NCBI RefSeq assembly: GCF_017426725.1 | Contig: NZ_JAERMS010000005.1 | Span: 1 to 64,000 of the forward strand | DNA: 64,000 nt | From: Prevotella illustrans | GTDB taxonomy: Bacteria > Bacteroidota > Bacteroidia > Bacteroidales > Bacteroidaceae | Direction of reading: 5' to 3' | Part shown: piece after piece, positions 16,447-25,178 of the stretch | Position numbering within the stretch: position 1 is the first letter of the stretch | Layout of the letters: each line of letters starts with the position of its first letter | Position numbers and translations under genes: made by a program | The notes under the pieces: generated by a model | The model's database searches: none | Seen by the model: the letters and a program-made list of their open reading frames with translations, nothing else | What the model was told of the DNA's origin: nothing

Positions 16447-17484
16447 ATGAGTACGCACAATATATCACTCACATCGGCAGAATACCTGAGTTTCAAGGAA
16501 GAGATAACAAAGCGAATTCGCTCTGCACAATACGAAGCGTTGAAAGCCGTCAATAAGGAGATGATAACTCTCTATTGGGAGATAGGCAGGCGCATTACCG
16601 AACAGCAGAAGGCACTCGGATGGGGAAAATCTGTTGTGGAAAACCTCTCACAGGACATTCAAAAAGAGTTCCCTGGAATCAAGGGCTTCGGAGTTTCCAA
16701 TATGTGGGACATGGCACGCTTTTACGCTGAATATCAAACGAATGAAATTCTCCAACCATTAGTTGGAGAAATTAGTTGGTCGAAGCATATCGTCATTCTG
16801 ACCAAATGTAAGGAGACGCAGCAAAGGCAGTTCTACATCTTGGCGACCAAGAAATACGGATGGACGAAAGACGTGCTGATACACAAAATAGAATTGAAAA
16901 CGTATGAGAGTTTCCTGCTCGGACAGAGTAACTTTGATACTACGCTACCTGAAAATATCCGTAACCAAGCCGTCCTCGCCGTAAAGGACGAATATATGTT
17001 GGATTTTATCGGATTGAGCGAGGAACATTCGGAGTATGAGTTGGAACAGGCTATCATCAAGAATATCCGCTCTTTTCTGATGGAGTTCGGAACGGACTTT
17101 TCGTTTATGGGAAACCAATACCGATTGGAGGTGGATGGCAGGGAGTACTTCATCGACCTGCTGCTATACAACCGTCGCCTGCAGGCAATGATAGCCGTGG
17201 AGCTGAAAATCGGTGAGTTCAAGCCTGAGTACAAAGGGAAGATGGAGTTTTATCTCAATATCCTGAATGAGACGGTTAAACTACCACATGAGAATCCTGC
17301 CATCGGCATCATCATTTGCAAATCCAAAAGCAGGACGATTGTGGAGTATGCCCTCAAAACTTCTGCAATGCCTATCGGGGTGGCAACATACAACCTCTCA
17401 CCCGAATTGCCGGAGGCATACAAGGAACTGCTTCCAACATCTGAGGACATAGCCAAGAAGTTGGAAGTGCTTATCAAAGAATGA
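16447..17484 (+). CDS. DUF1016 (YhcG-type) PD-(D/E)XK nuclease family protein
   Basis: A 345-residue protein with the two-part YhcG layout: an N-terminal DUF1016_N domain (about residues 20-160, with YWEIGRRI and WGKSVVENLSQDIQKEFPG) and a C-terminal PD-(D/E)XK nuclease-like domain (about 180-340). The catalytic core is visible as YFIDLLLYNRRLQAMIAVELKIG, with E..K in the order expected for D-ExK enzymes. Such proteins are common cargo in Bacteroides conjugative elements and near restriction loci; their role is not settled. A likely terminator follows at 17490-17525. Confidence 0.85.
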   Translation: MSTHNISLTSAEYLSFKEEITKRIRSAQYEALKAVNKEMITLYWEIGRRITEQQKALGWGKSVVENLSQDIQKEFPGIKGFGVSNMWDMARFYAEYQTNEILQPLVGEISWSKHIVILTKCKETQQRQFYILATKKYGWTKDVLIHKIELKTYESFLLGQSNFDTTLPENIRNQAVLAVKDEYMLDFIGLSEEHSEYELEQAIIKNIRSFLMEFGTDFSFMGNQYRLEVDGREYFIDLLLYNRRLQAMIAVELKIGEFKPEYKGKMEFYLNILNETVKLPHENPAIGIIICKSKSRTIVEYALKTSAMPIGVATYNLSPELPEAYKELLPTSEDIAKKLEVLIKE

Positions 17485-17489
17485 ATGAA

Positions 17490-17525
17490 GGGAGGTACTC
17501 CGAAATACCGGAATATCTCCCTTTT
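17490..17525 (+). terminator. intrinsic terminator after the DUF1016 gene
   Basis: A 13-bp stem, GGGAGGTACTCCG (17490-17502) with CGGAATATCTCCC (17509-17521), containing one G-U pair and one mismatch, is followed by TTTT. It lies between convergent genes and may serve both. Confidence 0.55.
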
Positions 17526-17528
17526 GAT

Positions 17529-18111
17529 TTACCGTTTCTTGAACTTGCCACCTTTCAGGTCACTCTCCACCATACGCTTGTTCAGCTTCTCACGGAGTTC
17601 ATCAAGAAAGTAGGTACGGCTGTCATCCTTGCGGCGTTTCATGTTCATATAGACGTTGTAGCAGTTCTTTATCTCCACTCCAAAGATTTCAGAAAGAACA
17701 TCAGCTAATTCCTCCACACCTATTTCTCCATCATTGATACAGTCGCAGGTGTCGAGAGCATAAAGGAGTTCAACTAAATCTGTTGCCTTGCCTGTCCAAC
17801 AGAGTTTCTTGGCGGGTTTGACGGGCAAAGCTGGAAGAAGTCCCTGCATTCGCATTTTCACTAATTCCAGCTCCGTGTCAATGACAAAGAGCAGCTCCGA
17901 TACATTTTTTTCCCATTTCAGTTGGTATGCCTGATGTTTCAGTCATACTTTCTAAATGGAATCGAGTGTAATGGAGAGTACGATACAATGAAGCAAGGTT
18001 TGCTTCGGTTTCCCCCAACCTTATAATTTCCTTGATAAGACTGTCTGTTGCAGTTTTGCTATTGTCTGATAGCAGCAACTCAAAGGTTTCTGTTTCAATC
18101 AGTTGTTTCAT
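17529..18111 (-). pseudogene. rteC: rteC-like regulator split by a frameshift
   Basis: Two minus-strand reading frames, 17878-18111 and 17529-17861, join into one protein of about 190 residues if one base is removed from a run of seven A (plus-strand T at 17905-17911). Across the joint the corrected reading is GKNVSELLFVIDTELELV. The C-terminal half contains KLCWTGKATDLVELLYALDT, DCINDGEIGVEELADVL and YFLDELREKLNKRM, the signature of RteC, the activator of excision genes in CTnDOT. It is a sequencing error, a decayed gene or a phase-variable tract; the sequence cannot say which. No rteA or rteB is present in the window. Confidence 0.75.
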
Positions 18112-18222
18112 ATTATGATTTTTATATTGCTAAATTGTTTGTGCTTATGATAAATGCACAAAACCTCCACCTGTTACAACTTCTGATTGCAACAAATGGA
18201 GGTAGAATGGAAAAGAGAAGTT

Positions 18223-19026
18223 TTACTTGCCTTGTTCCAGTGTGCGAGTGGTGAAATAACTGTCCGAAATTGAAGGGGTGAACTTAATAACGTTGTTATT
18301 CAATACCGACTTTCTTTCATTTTTCAGATTAATCATTGTCATCTCCTTAAAGCGATACTTATGGTGCTTTGTATCCACTTCCGTGATTGCAGAGACGGTC
18401 ATCTCCTTTTCTTTCTCTCCGGCAAGATTGTAGTATGTAGCCTTACGGATAATAAAAATGTGCTTGTCGATATAGGCTATTTTCTTAGAGAAGCCGTTTT
18501 CATTGGCAATGGTTTTGTTCTTTGGCGTAATTTCTAAGACATAGCAGACATGATTACCTACATTTTGGTCTTTCAAGAATTTATAGTTGAAATCTTCGAC
18601 AGCTGGTGTGGACATATCGGCGTAAGAAAACTCAGACCCCATGAAACTTTTGGCATTCTCTGAACTTACAATACGTCGGGTTTTACGAAGAGCCGGCATA
18701 TAAATCCACTTGTCATCGTTCTTCTTCAAATAATCGAACGATAGAAACCCGGTGCCTTTCACATCAGCAGGCTCGGTAAACCGAATGAGTTTCTTTTCCA
18801 AACTACCATTCTCGTAGAGTTTACTGACAATAGTCATCTTGCGAACTCGTTTGTCTCCGGACGGACTGTAAATCGTCATTGATGATTCTGTTTCCATTCC
18901 GGCAATACGAGTGGCTTCAATGGCTTTTTGTTGTACTTGTTGCGGAGATAGTCCTCCTTGTGCATGAGCAACATTTGCCCACATGGTTGCGATTGTTATA
19001 ACCGCCGATAAAAAAACTTTTTTCAT
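18223..19026 (-). CDS. outer membrane lipoprotein-sorting (LolA-like) protein
   Basis: A 267-residue exported protein: signal peptide to about AHAQ (residue 23), then a single beta-rich domain with TIYSPSGDKRVRKM, LIRFTEPADVKGTGFLSFDYL and KWIYMPALRKTRRIVSSENAKSFMGSEFSYADM. This is the LolA-like family (PF17131 type) that sits beside MMPL/RND transporters and is thought to carry lipid or lipopeptide cargo in the periplasm. It is the last gene of a three-gene minus-strand operon after the porin-like and MMPL genes, with a 103-nt gap. Substrate unknown. Confidence 0.85.
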   Translation of the reverse strand: MKKVFLSAVITIATMWANVAHAQGGLSPQQVQQKAIEATRIAGMETESSMTIYSPSGDKRVRKMTIVSKLYENGSLEKKLIRFTEPADVKGTGFLSFDYLKKNDDKWIYMPALRKTRRIVSSENAKSFMGSEFSYADMSTPAVEDFNYKFLKDQNVGNHVCYVLEITPKNKTIANENGFSKKIAYIDKHIFIIRKATYYNLAGEKEKEMTVSAITEVDTKHHKYRFKEMTMINLKNERKSVLNNNVIKFTPSISDSYFTTRTLEQGK

Positions 19027-19129
19027 TGTATTTATTGTTTGATGAATATTCGTGTATCAATCTTCTTTGAAAAGCTCATAAGCTTTTGACTGTTTCTTTT
19101 ATTTCTTTTATCCTTTCAGTCCTTTTAAG

Positions 19130-21415
19130 TTATTTGCAATGGATTTTCTGTCTCAAGAATTTCGGTTTCAACACCATACATAGCGCAGGTACGAGCAGCA
19201 CTGCGGCAATGAGGCATACGAAAATGATTGTTACCATCATCATTCCGAAAAAGCGGACGGGCAGGAAGCCTGAAAAGAGCAGAACTACAAATCCGATAAT
19301 AACGGCAATGGCATTGAATACGATACCGCGTCCCGTTGCTTTGAACAAGCGATGTACAGCCTCCTTATCGTCGTAACCCGCACGTCGTTCCTCCCGATAC
19401 CGCCAGACAACATGAATCGTATAGTCCACGCCGACTCCAATAAGGATAGATGCTTGGAAGGCGGTCATAAAGTTCAGGTCGATACCAAAATATCCCATCA
19501 GTCCGAAAAGCATCAACATGGCAAACATGAGTGGAACGATTTGCAGTAATCCTGCCTTAAACGATTTGAAACCGAGGGATATAATGATAAATACAACAAC
19601 GAGGGAAATCAACAAAGAAAGGAACTGCCCGCTTACGACATGCTTGTCCATATCCGTGAATACATCGGCATTGCCACCAACAAGTTTCACATTGGGGGCA
19701 TCTTTTACCATTTCCTTGATTTGAGCAACACATTGTCGCAATACCGGTGTGTTCAATTCCTTGAAACGAATCATCAAGAGAGCTTTCTCAAAATTGAAAT
19801 CCACCATCTTTTCCAAATCCCTCTGACTGCCGCTCATCAGATACAACTCGAAGTATTGTGATACGGCATCGTAGGTGTCGGGGATTTTATCATAACCTTC
19901 TTCGCCTTTGTTATAGAGAGCACGGCTGATCTGACGTGTAACTTTCGCGATAGACTGCGTTGTTCCCACTTCGGGGATTTCTCGCACCTTTTTCTCCAAA
20001 TCATCAATTTTCTTCAACAAGGCAGGGTCTTTGATGTCGCCTTCGAACACGACACAGAGCGGAAAGAAGCCCCCCAGCTCCTTATTGATGACTTGTGCGG
20101 ACTCCTTCGCAGGATGTCCGTCAGGGAACAACTCGGCGGGATTTGAGTTGATGCTGAAACGCAACAGTCCGGCTGCTCCGATTAGAGAAATGACCACGAA
20201 TAAAGCCAAAATAGTCTTGGGCTTTTTCGATACCCAATCGGCAATAAAGTCCAATAATCTGTCCAACCCTATTCCTCTTTTGCTTTTAGGGTTGTTATCC
20301 GCTCTCAATCGAGGTTTGGTTTTGGGAAGTACCGAACTCAATGCAGGTATAAAGAACAGACTTCCAATCAAGGCAAGTCCGATACCGATACTGCCAAGAA
20401 CTCCCATCTGTCCACCGGGAATCAGCACATGTCCCAACATACAGAGCAACCCTGCAATGGTTGTCAATCCTGACAAGATAATGGGAGCGCCGAGACTTGT
20501 AACCATTTTGACAGACAATTCTTTTGCTGTATAGTTGTTTCCGGGAAGATTGTCTCTTTGGTAGCGGGCAAACATGTGTATGCCATAGGAATTGGCGGTG
20601 GCAATCAGCAATACAACTAAAATAATGGTCGTAACGGCAAACTTCCATCCCAACAAAGGTGTTGCACCCAATGCCGTGAATATCGCCATGACTACAATCA
20701 GAATGGGAAGCCATACCCCTCTGAACTGACGGAAGCTGATAAAGAGAAAGACCATCATCAACAACAATCCGAGAGGAATGAGCCGAGCCATATCCTTCTG
20801 CATCATTCCCGCATTCTGCATTCGCATATACGGAGAACCTCCCAAAAGAACTTTCTCTGTGCCGGGATACTTGGCAATCATTGCCTCCACTTGGTCTATT
20901 ACGTCCTTGTCCTTTGCTCCGGGTTCAAGCAATCCAATAATGGCTGTGGTCGTAAAATCTTTGGAAACCACGCTTCCATAGACAAGGTCGTTACCGGCAA
21001 GCTCTTTCTTAATAGTGGCAACATCTTCAGCAGTCCGTGGAATCATTTTCACGGCCGCATCAACGGTCATTGCGTCATTCTCACTGCGGACATTTTTCAA
21101 TTCAAAGACGGACATTACCCGTTCTACGCCTTTGATGTTCTGCATATCTTGCGAGAAATGCTCCACACGCTTCAGTGTCTTGCCATTCACGACATCATCT
21201 GTCTGTACGACAATCATTACCATATCCGTACCGCCGAACATTCTTTCTATCTGTTTTTGATTTACACGAGAAGGTAAATCTTCCGGCAGATAGGTAAGCA
21301 GGTCGGGATTAAAACTTGCATTCTTCATCTGAAAGCCCATAAAGGCTGTCAGTGCAAGAAAGAACACGATGACCGCCCAGCGGTATCGTATCACAAATTC
21401 AGCTAACTTCTTCAT
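19130..21415 (-). CDS. MMPL/RND-family transporter (HAE3-like)
   Basis: A 761-residue inner-membrane transporter with duplicated RND architecture: TM1 at about residues 11-28, a large periplasmic loop, a bundle of helices at about 200-350, a second single helix near 395-415, a second loop, and a final bundle at about 600-755. The FGIDLNFMTAFQASILIGVGVDYTIH stretch is typical of MMPL/HpnN-like proteins. Such proteins move hydrophobic or amphiphilic compounds, including lipids, towards the outer envelope. The partner LolA-like protein and outer-membrane barrel in the same operon suggest a trans-envelope export route. Confidence 0.9.
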   Translation of the reverse strand: MKKLAEFVIRYRWAVIVFFLALTAFMGFQMKNASFNPDLLTYLPEDLPSRVNQKQIERMFGGTDMVMIVVQTDDVVNGKTLKRVEHFSQDMQNIKGVERVMSVFELKNVRSENDAMTVDAAVKMIPRTAEDVATIKKELAGNDLVYGSVVSKDFTTTAIIGLLEPGAKDKDVIDQVEAMIAKYPGTEKVLLGGSPYMRMQNAGMMQKDMARLIPLGLLLMMVFLFISFRQFRGVWLPILIVVMAIFTALGATPLLGWKFAVTTIILVVLLIATANSYGIHMFARYQRDNLPGNNYTAKELSVKMVTSLGAPIILSGLTTIAGLLCMLGHVLIPGGQMGVLGSIGIGLALIGSLFFIPALSSVLPKTKPRLRADNNPKSKRGIGLDRLLDFIADWVSKKPKTILALFVVISLIGAAGLLRFSINSNPAELFPDGHPAKESAQVINKELGGFFPLCVVFEGDIKDPALLKKIDDLEKKVREIPEVGTTQSIAKVTRQISRALYNKGEEGYDKIPDTYDAVSQYFELYLMSGSQRDLEKMVDFNFEKALLMIRFKELNTPVLRQCVAQIKEMVKDAPNVKLVGGNADVFTDMDKHVVSGQFLSLLISLVVVFIIISLGFKSFKAGLLQIVPLMFAMLMLFGLMGYFGIDLNFMTAFQASILIGVGVDYTIHVVWRYREERRAGYDDKEAVHRLFKATGRGIVFNAIAVIIGFVVLLFSGFLPVRFFGMMMVTIIFVCLIAAVLLVPALCMVLKPKFLRQKIHCK

Positions 21416-21441
21416 TCGATATTATTTTAAGATTAGATAAT

Positions 21442-22737
21442 CTAAAACGAAACTTTCAACTCTGTAAAAACCGAGTTCTTGGTCTTTTCCAATATCCCAA
21501 ACAGACGGTCGTCCGGTCCATAGAACAGCTGCCCTCCCACCGTAAGCGTAACGGCATCGGCTATGGCATAACGAATCTTGGGTTGGAAGAAGTATTCTTT
21601 CGTGCTGAACTGGCACAGTCCGAGCAGTTCCACGTTCAATGTTTCGTGGAGTAATGACAGTGCAGGTCTGACCGAAACCGAATGATTCCAACGCTCGTGT
21701 TGCGTGAAAACAATACGGTTCAGTGAGTTTAGTTTCTGAACTATCGGATTGCCTTTAATGGCTGTCTCCAAGTCCGGTATATACTTACCTATGTACTGTA
21801 CAATCAAACTGAAATTATCCAAGCTTCGGTCAATCCCTATTGTATATTCCATTTGCTTATTTGGAACGGAATAGATGGGATTATTGCCTTTGTCGGGGAG
21901 TGAACAGGCAAATTCACCTCTTAATCCGTAGTTACCCAACGAGGTGGAAAAGTCCATTCCGACAACATGCACCCGATATGGCTCTTGCGATAAAAGGATT
22001 TCAGAAGGAGTTTTTTCATAAGCGATGCCGGGAAATTTATGTAACCCGTTGTAATAGGAAAGAGAGAGGTCGAAAGACGGTTTTTCCAAATCTATTTTCA
22101 CTCCGAAAGACTGGTTCTTCCATCGGTAAGGACGTTTTTCATTGTTCCATACAATCCCATCTCCCATAGGCTTTCCGATGAAAGGGAACAATGATGATTT
22201 GTAAACGGGTATCCAATCTACTTCGATACGGAAGGGATAAGGATTAAAGACACCTTTCACTACGAAATTTCCCAGACGCTTATCGTCTTCCTCCGGTGAG
22301 AACACACAAAAGTCTTGGGGTGTAACGTTATTGGTCGGATTGAAACCGTCTGCCCGTCCCCAAAGAACGATTTGCTCACCCACACGAAAATCGAACTTGC
22401 CAAGATTAAGATTTACATAAGCCTCGCGGATGTCAAACTTATGATTGTTGTTGCCATCGGCTCTGTAACGGACTTCCGAAAAGGCGGAAGCACTTATGCC
22501 GATGGGAACTTCTAATTTCAAGGCACCCTCTCCGTAGTAATTGCGTATTTCCTTTTCTCCGCCAAAAATACCTGCACGGAGATAACCATTGATTTTAATG
22601 CGGTTATCCTGCGAGATTTCTTCTGTCTGGAGAGAGTCCGTTTCATTCGGAGATTGCGCATAAACAGAAATACCGGAAAACAATGAAAAGATTGTTACTC
22701 CGGCAAAAAACTGAAACTTAAATATTTTTATTTTCAT
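21442..22737 (-). CDS. outer-membrane beta-barrel protein (DUF1302/porin-like)
   Basis: A 431-residue protein with an N-terminal signal peptide (to about VYAQ, residue 28) and alternating amphipathic strands through to a C-terminal strand ending in TELKVSF, with terminal Phe as in outer-membrane barrels. Segments such as KINGYLRAGIFGGE and FDFRVGEQIVLWGRADGFNPTN resemble DUF1302-type barrels that occur with MMPL and LolA-like partners. It is the first gene of the minus-strand operon. Its promoter region (22757-22813) has two direct sites matching those at the TonB receptor and ABC promoters. Confidence 0.75.
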   Translation of the reverse strand: MKIKIFKFQFFAGVTIFSLFSGISVYAQSPNETDSLQTEEISQDNRIKINGYLRAGIFGGEKEIRNYYGEGALKLEVPIGISASAFSEVRYRADGNNNHKFDIREAYVNLNLGKFDFRVGEQIVLWGRADGFNPTNNVTPQDFCVFSPEEDDKRLGNFVVKGVFNPYPFRIEVDWIPVYKSSLFPFIGKPMGDGIVWNNEKRPYRWKNQSFGVKIDLEKPSFDLSLSYYNGLHKFPGIAYEKTPSEILLSQEPYRVHVVGMDFSTSLGNYGLRGEFACSLPDKGNNPIYSVPNKQMEYTIGIDRSLDNFSLIVQYIGKYIPDLETAIKGNPIVQKLNSLNRIVFTQHERWNHSVSVRPALSLLHETLNVELLGLCQFSTKEYFFQPKIRYAIADAVTLTVGGQLFYGPDDRLFGILEKTKNSVFTELKVSF

Positions 22738-22756
22738 TGCCTGATGTTTTTGCAGG

Positions 22757-22813
22757 CAAAGTTCGGAAGATTGCTTAGGGTAAAATAACCCTCAAATAGC
22801 AAGTAATATCCCT
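22757..22813 (-). promoter_or_regulatory. promoter of the porin-like/MMPL/LolA-like operon with two direct regulator sites
   Basis: A near-consensus -7 box GAACTTTG (22757-22764, minus) has ATAACCCT (22785-22792) 21 bp upstream and ATATCCCT (22806-22813) a further 21 bp upstream. Both sites have the same direction, and the proximal one falls on the -33 position. The same geometry occurs at two other promoters in this cassette. Confidence 0.6.
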
Positions 22814-22825
22814 ATTGCATAAAAC

Positions 22826-23806
22826 TTATAGAGAGTCGAGAAATTGTTTGGGTTTTATACGATGATATTTATGGAAAGCTTCTGTAAAATGGCTGAGATT
22901 GGCGTATCCGACTTTATAGCCCACTTCAGACACCGAGTAGAGACGGGTGGATAGCAGGCGCTTTGCCCATTCCATCTTTTCGGATAGAGCATACTCGGCA
23001 ATCGCCTTGCCAATGACCTGCTTGAAACATTTCTGTAGTTTGGAACTGCTCATATTGGCTTCGCTTGCCAGTTCTGGAATGCTCGGCACGTTGCCGAGGC
23101 TTTGAAGTATTCTGCGACGGACACGAAAGACTGCCTCCACATCATTTAGATTCAAATTGGATAGAGATTTCACCTCCGAGCGCTTTTCAAGTTTTTCGAG
23201 GAACATCGTCAGTAACTCTATCGCCTTGCCGTGAAGATGAAGTGCGGAGAACAGGGCATCGCCCTCGGCTATTGACTTGATTCCGTCCAATATCTGCTGC
23301 ATGGCAGGCGTGATGGTCTCGAACAGATAAAAAGCCTTGTCTGAATGAAGCAGCCGACCGATGTAACTCTCGTGAGCCATATCCATCTTTCTCAGCCAAT
23401 CCTTATTGAAAGTCAGCGTAATGTTCTCATACCGTCGCTTGGGCGGGAAACTCCACTCGGTGGGGATGCTACTCGAAGGCATGAAGATACCGTCGAGTGT
23501 GTCAATTCCTACCGTTTTCGTGCTGGTGCCGATAATCTGCTCGTGCTTATGCTCATTGATATAAAACATCACGGGAATCCATTTTGAATTTTCCACCGAA
23601 CGGCGAATCATCGTCATCGGCTCGTAGGCCACGAAACTGATATAGGTCAGTGTGAGCCACGGCAACGGATAGTATTGCTTGAAAAAGCCACTACCCACCG
23701 AAGGCGGAACGGAAAAACCGTTATCCGTTACCGATGTGCCGAATTGCTCGGCAACCATCTCCATCCAATCTTCTGGCTTATTGATTGCACAAAATTCTAT
23801 GGTCAT
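22826..23806 (-). CDS. AraC-family transcriptional regulator (YbtA/PchR-like context)
   Basis: A 326-residue regulator: an N-terminal sensing domain (about 1-220) and a C-terminal double helix-turn-helix (about 230-326) with IPELASEANMSSSKLQKCFK and YSVSEVGYKVGYANLSHFTEAFHKYH. AraC-type regulators of this size beside a TonB receptor and exporter-type ABC half-transporters resemble YbtA or PchR, which respond to a siderophore. The gene has its own -7 box TATCTTTG at 23824-23831. It lies between two operons that share a candidate binding site, so it probably activates both. The ligand is not known. Confidence 0.88.
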   Translation of the reverse strand: MTIEFCAINKPEDWMEMVAEQFGTSVTDNGFSVPPSVGSGFFKQYYPLPWLTLTYISFVAYEPMTMIRRSVENSKWIPVMFYINEHKHEQIIGTSTKTVGIDTLDGIFMPSSSIPTEWSFPPKRRYENITLTFNKDWLRKMDMAHESYIGRLLHSDKAFYLFETITPAMQQILDGIKSIAEGDALFSALHLHGKAIELLTMFLEKLEKRSEVKSLSNLNLNDVEAVFRVRRRILQSLGNVPSIPELASEANMSSSKLQKCFKQVIGKAIAEYALSEKMEWAKRLLSTRLYSVSEVGYKVGYANLSHFTEAFHKYHRIKPKQFLDSL

Positions 23807-23823
23807 ATCATCATGTCTTTTTG

Positions 23824-23831
23824 CAAAGATA
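23824..23831 (-). promoter_or_regulatory. -7 box of the AraC-family gene
   Basis: TATCTTTG on the minus strand matches TAnnTTTG and lies 18 nt before the ATG. A long inverted repeat (23838-23882) covers the -33 region directly upstream. Confidence 0.5.
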
Positions 23832-23837
23832 ATAAAT

Positions 23838-23882
23838 AACGAGGATAAAAGATAGAAGAATGCTTCTATTTTTACCCTCGTT
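23838..23882. repeat. long inverted repeat between the DUF4374 gene and the AraC gene
   Basis: The arms AACGAGGATAAAAGATAGAAG (23838-23858) and CTTCTATTTTTACCCTCGTT (23863-23882) pair over about 20 bp around a 4-nt loop. On the minus strand the hairpin comes after the lipoprotein stop and before the AraC -7 box. It can act as a transcription terminator or as an autoregulatory operator; the right arm holds TTTACCCT, similar to the sites at the cassette promoters. Confidence 0.6.
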
Positions 23883-23944
23883 GAATTTGTTTTTAAGAAT
23901 GAAAATGTAGAAAATTAAGGATTACCGCAAAATGCCCTTATCCA

Positions 23945-25159
23945 TTATTCAAATACGAGCAGACTCGAAGGTACCCCTACTGTGGTAACAACAGGTTTAG
24001 GTGAACATGCTCCTGTTGCGGGATTGTAGGTATAGTACCCAGTTCCTTCTTTGCAAGTCATCCCAAAAACTATTTCATCTTTCCATTTCCCATAAGTGAA
24101 GCATCCCATGCTTGTAGTTAGAGGCAAATTAATTTTCTCGATGGTTTTATTCCGCACATCGATTCTGACGGGTTGATAATTGAAGTCAAGGATAGAAGAT
24201 TGTGCAGGATCATTGTGCATAGTAAGAGATGGAATATTGACACAAGCATACACAATACCATTTCCTGCATAGTAATAATATAGTATCCAACCATGTGGCT
24301 TATCAATACCTGTTGCAGGTGTTTTAGAGAGTTGGAAGTGATAGTCTTTATCCCATTCATCTGTCCCATTCTTAATACGGACAAAACCATCCTTCAAAGG
24401 ATTATTTCCTTCCATACCGAGGCTGTAAAAATACATATCCCCTAATTCGTCAGTAAATGCAATCGTATGCCGAAACAAACCGACGAATCCTACGCGGTCA
24501 TCTTTTATCACTTTCTCAACCTGATGGGTCTTCAAATTAATGATAGCAACCTCTGCGCCAATACCCGGATAAGCAGTGTAGCGTGTTTGCTTCTGCTGAA
24601 GAGCTACATACAGTTTGTCTTTCGACTTGGAGAGAACAGCACAACCCGGATCAGGATTATTATCTTTGTATGCGTATTGGGAGAGATCTATTTCTGCCGT
24701 TTGTTTCATTGTTTGCACATCAAGTATGCTGATTTTACCACGCTGGCTGAGCACGACATAGGCTTTTCCATCATTCGAAAAGGTTATTTCACCAGGAGCT
24801 GAACCTTGTCCGAAAGTCACGGATTCTCCTCTCACGAGATAACCGTTGGCATCACGTGTGAATTTATGAACTTTATCGCCTCCGTTCCCATCGGCGACAA
24901 GCACTGTATTCCCTTGGGCAAAAGGGTAGGCTCCGAATGCAAATTCAAAAGCCTTTTTATTGTCCACAGTCTTTTGAGAGAGGTCTGCGAATGTTCCTAA
25001 ATAGTCGATTTTTTGATCAACTGTGTTGAAACAAACGAAATGCTGTTTCGTTTCTACAGGACTTGGAGTTGGTTCATCATTCTTATCGCATGACGCCAAT
25101 CCAAACGTCCCGATAAACATAGCCGATAAAGCCATGTACTGAAATGTTGTTTTTTTCAT
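23945..25159 (-). CDS. DUF4374 surface lipoprotein (XusB-like)
   Basis: Start chosen at 25159 where a lipoprotein signal begins (MKKTTFQYMALSAMFIGTFG, lipobox LASC); the longer frame overlaps the receptor gene. The mature protein (404 residues in total) has repeating blades with motifs such as TRDANGYLVRGESVTFGQG and GKAYVVLSQRGKISILDVQ, consistent with a beta-propeller DUF4374 protein. It follows the TonB receptor by 19 nt. To my knowledge XusB, the enterobactin-binding lipoprotein of Bacteroides thetaiotaomicron, belongs to this group and is likewise paired with a receptor; by analogy this protein may capture a siderophore at the cell surface. Confidence 0.82.
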   Translation of the reverse strand: MKKTTFQYMALSAMFIGTFGLASCDKNDEPTPSPVETKQHFVCFNTVDQKIDYLGTFADLSQKTVDNKKAFEFAFGAYPFAQGNTVLVADGNGGDKVHKFTRDANGYLVRGESVTFGQGSAPGEITFSNDGKAYVVLSQRGKISILDVQTMKQTAEIDLSQYAYKDNNPDPGCAVLSKSKDKLYVALQQKQTRYTAYPGIGAEVAIINLKTHQVEKVIKDDRVGFVGLFRHTIAFTDELGDMYFYSLGMEGNNPLKDGFVRIKNGTDEWDKDYHFQLSKTPATGIDKPHGWILYYYYAGNGIVYACVNIPSLTMHNDPAQSSILDFNYQPVRIDVRNKTIEKINLPLTTSMGCFTYGKWKDEIVFGMTCKEGTGYYTYNPATGACSPKPVVTTVGVPSSLLVFE

Positions 25160-25178
25160 TGCGTTGTTATTTATAGAG

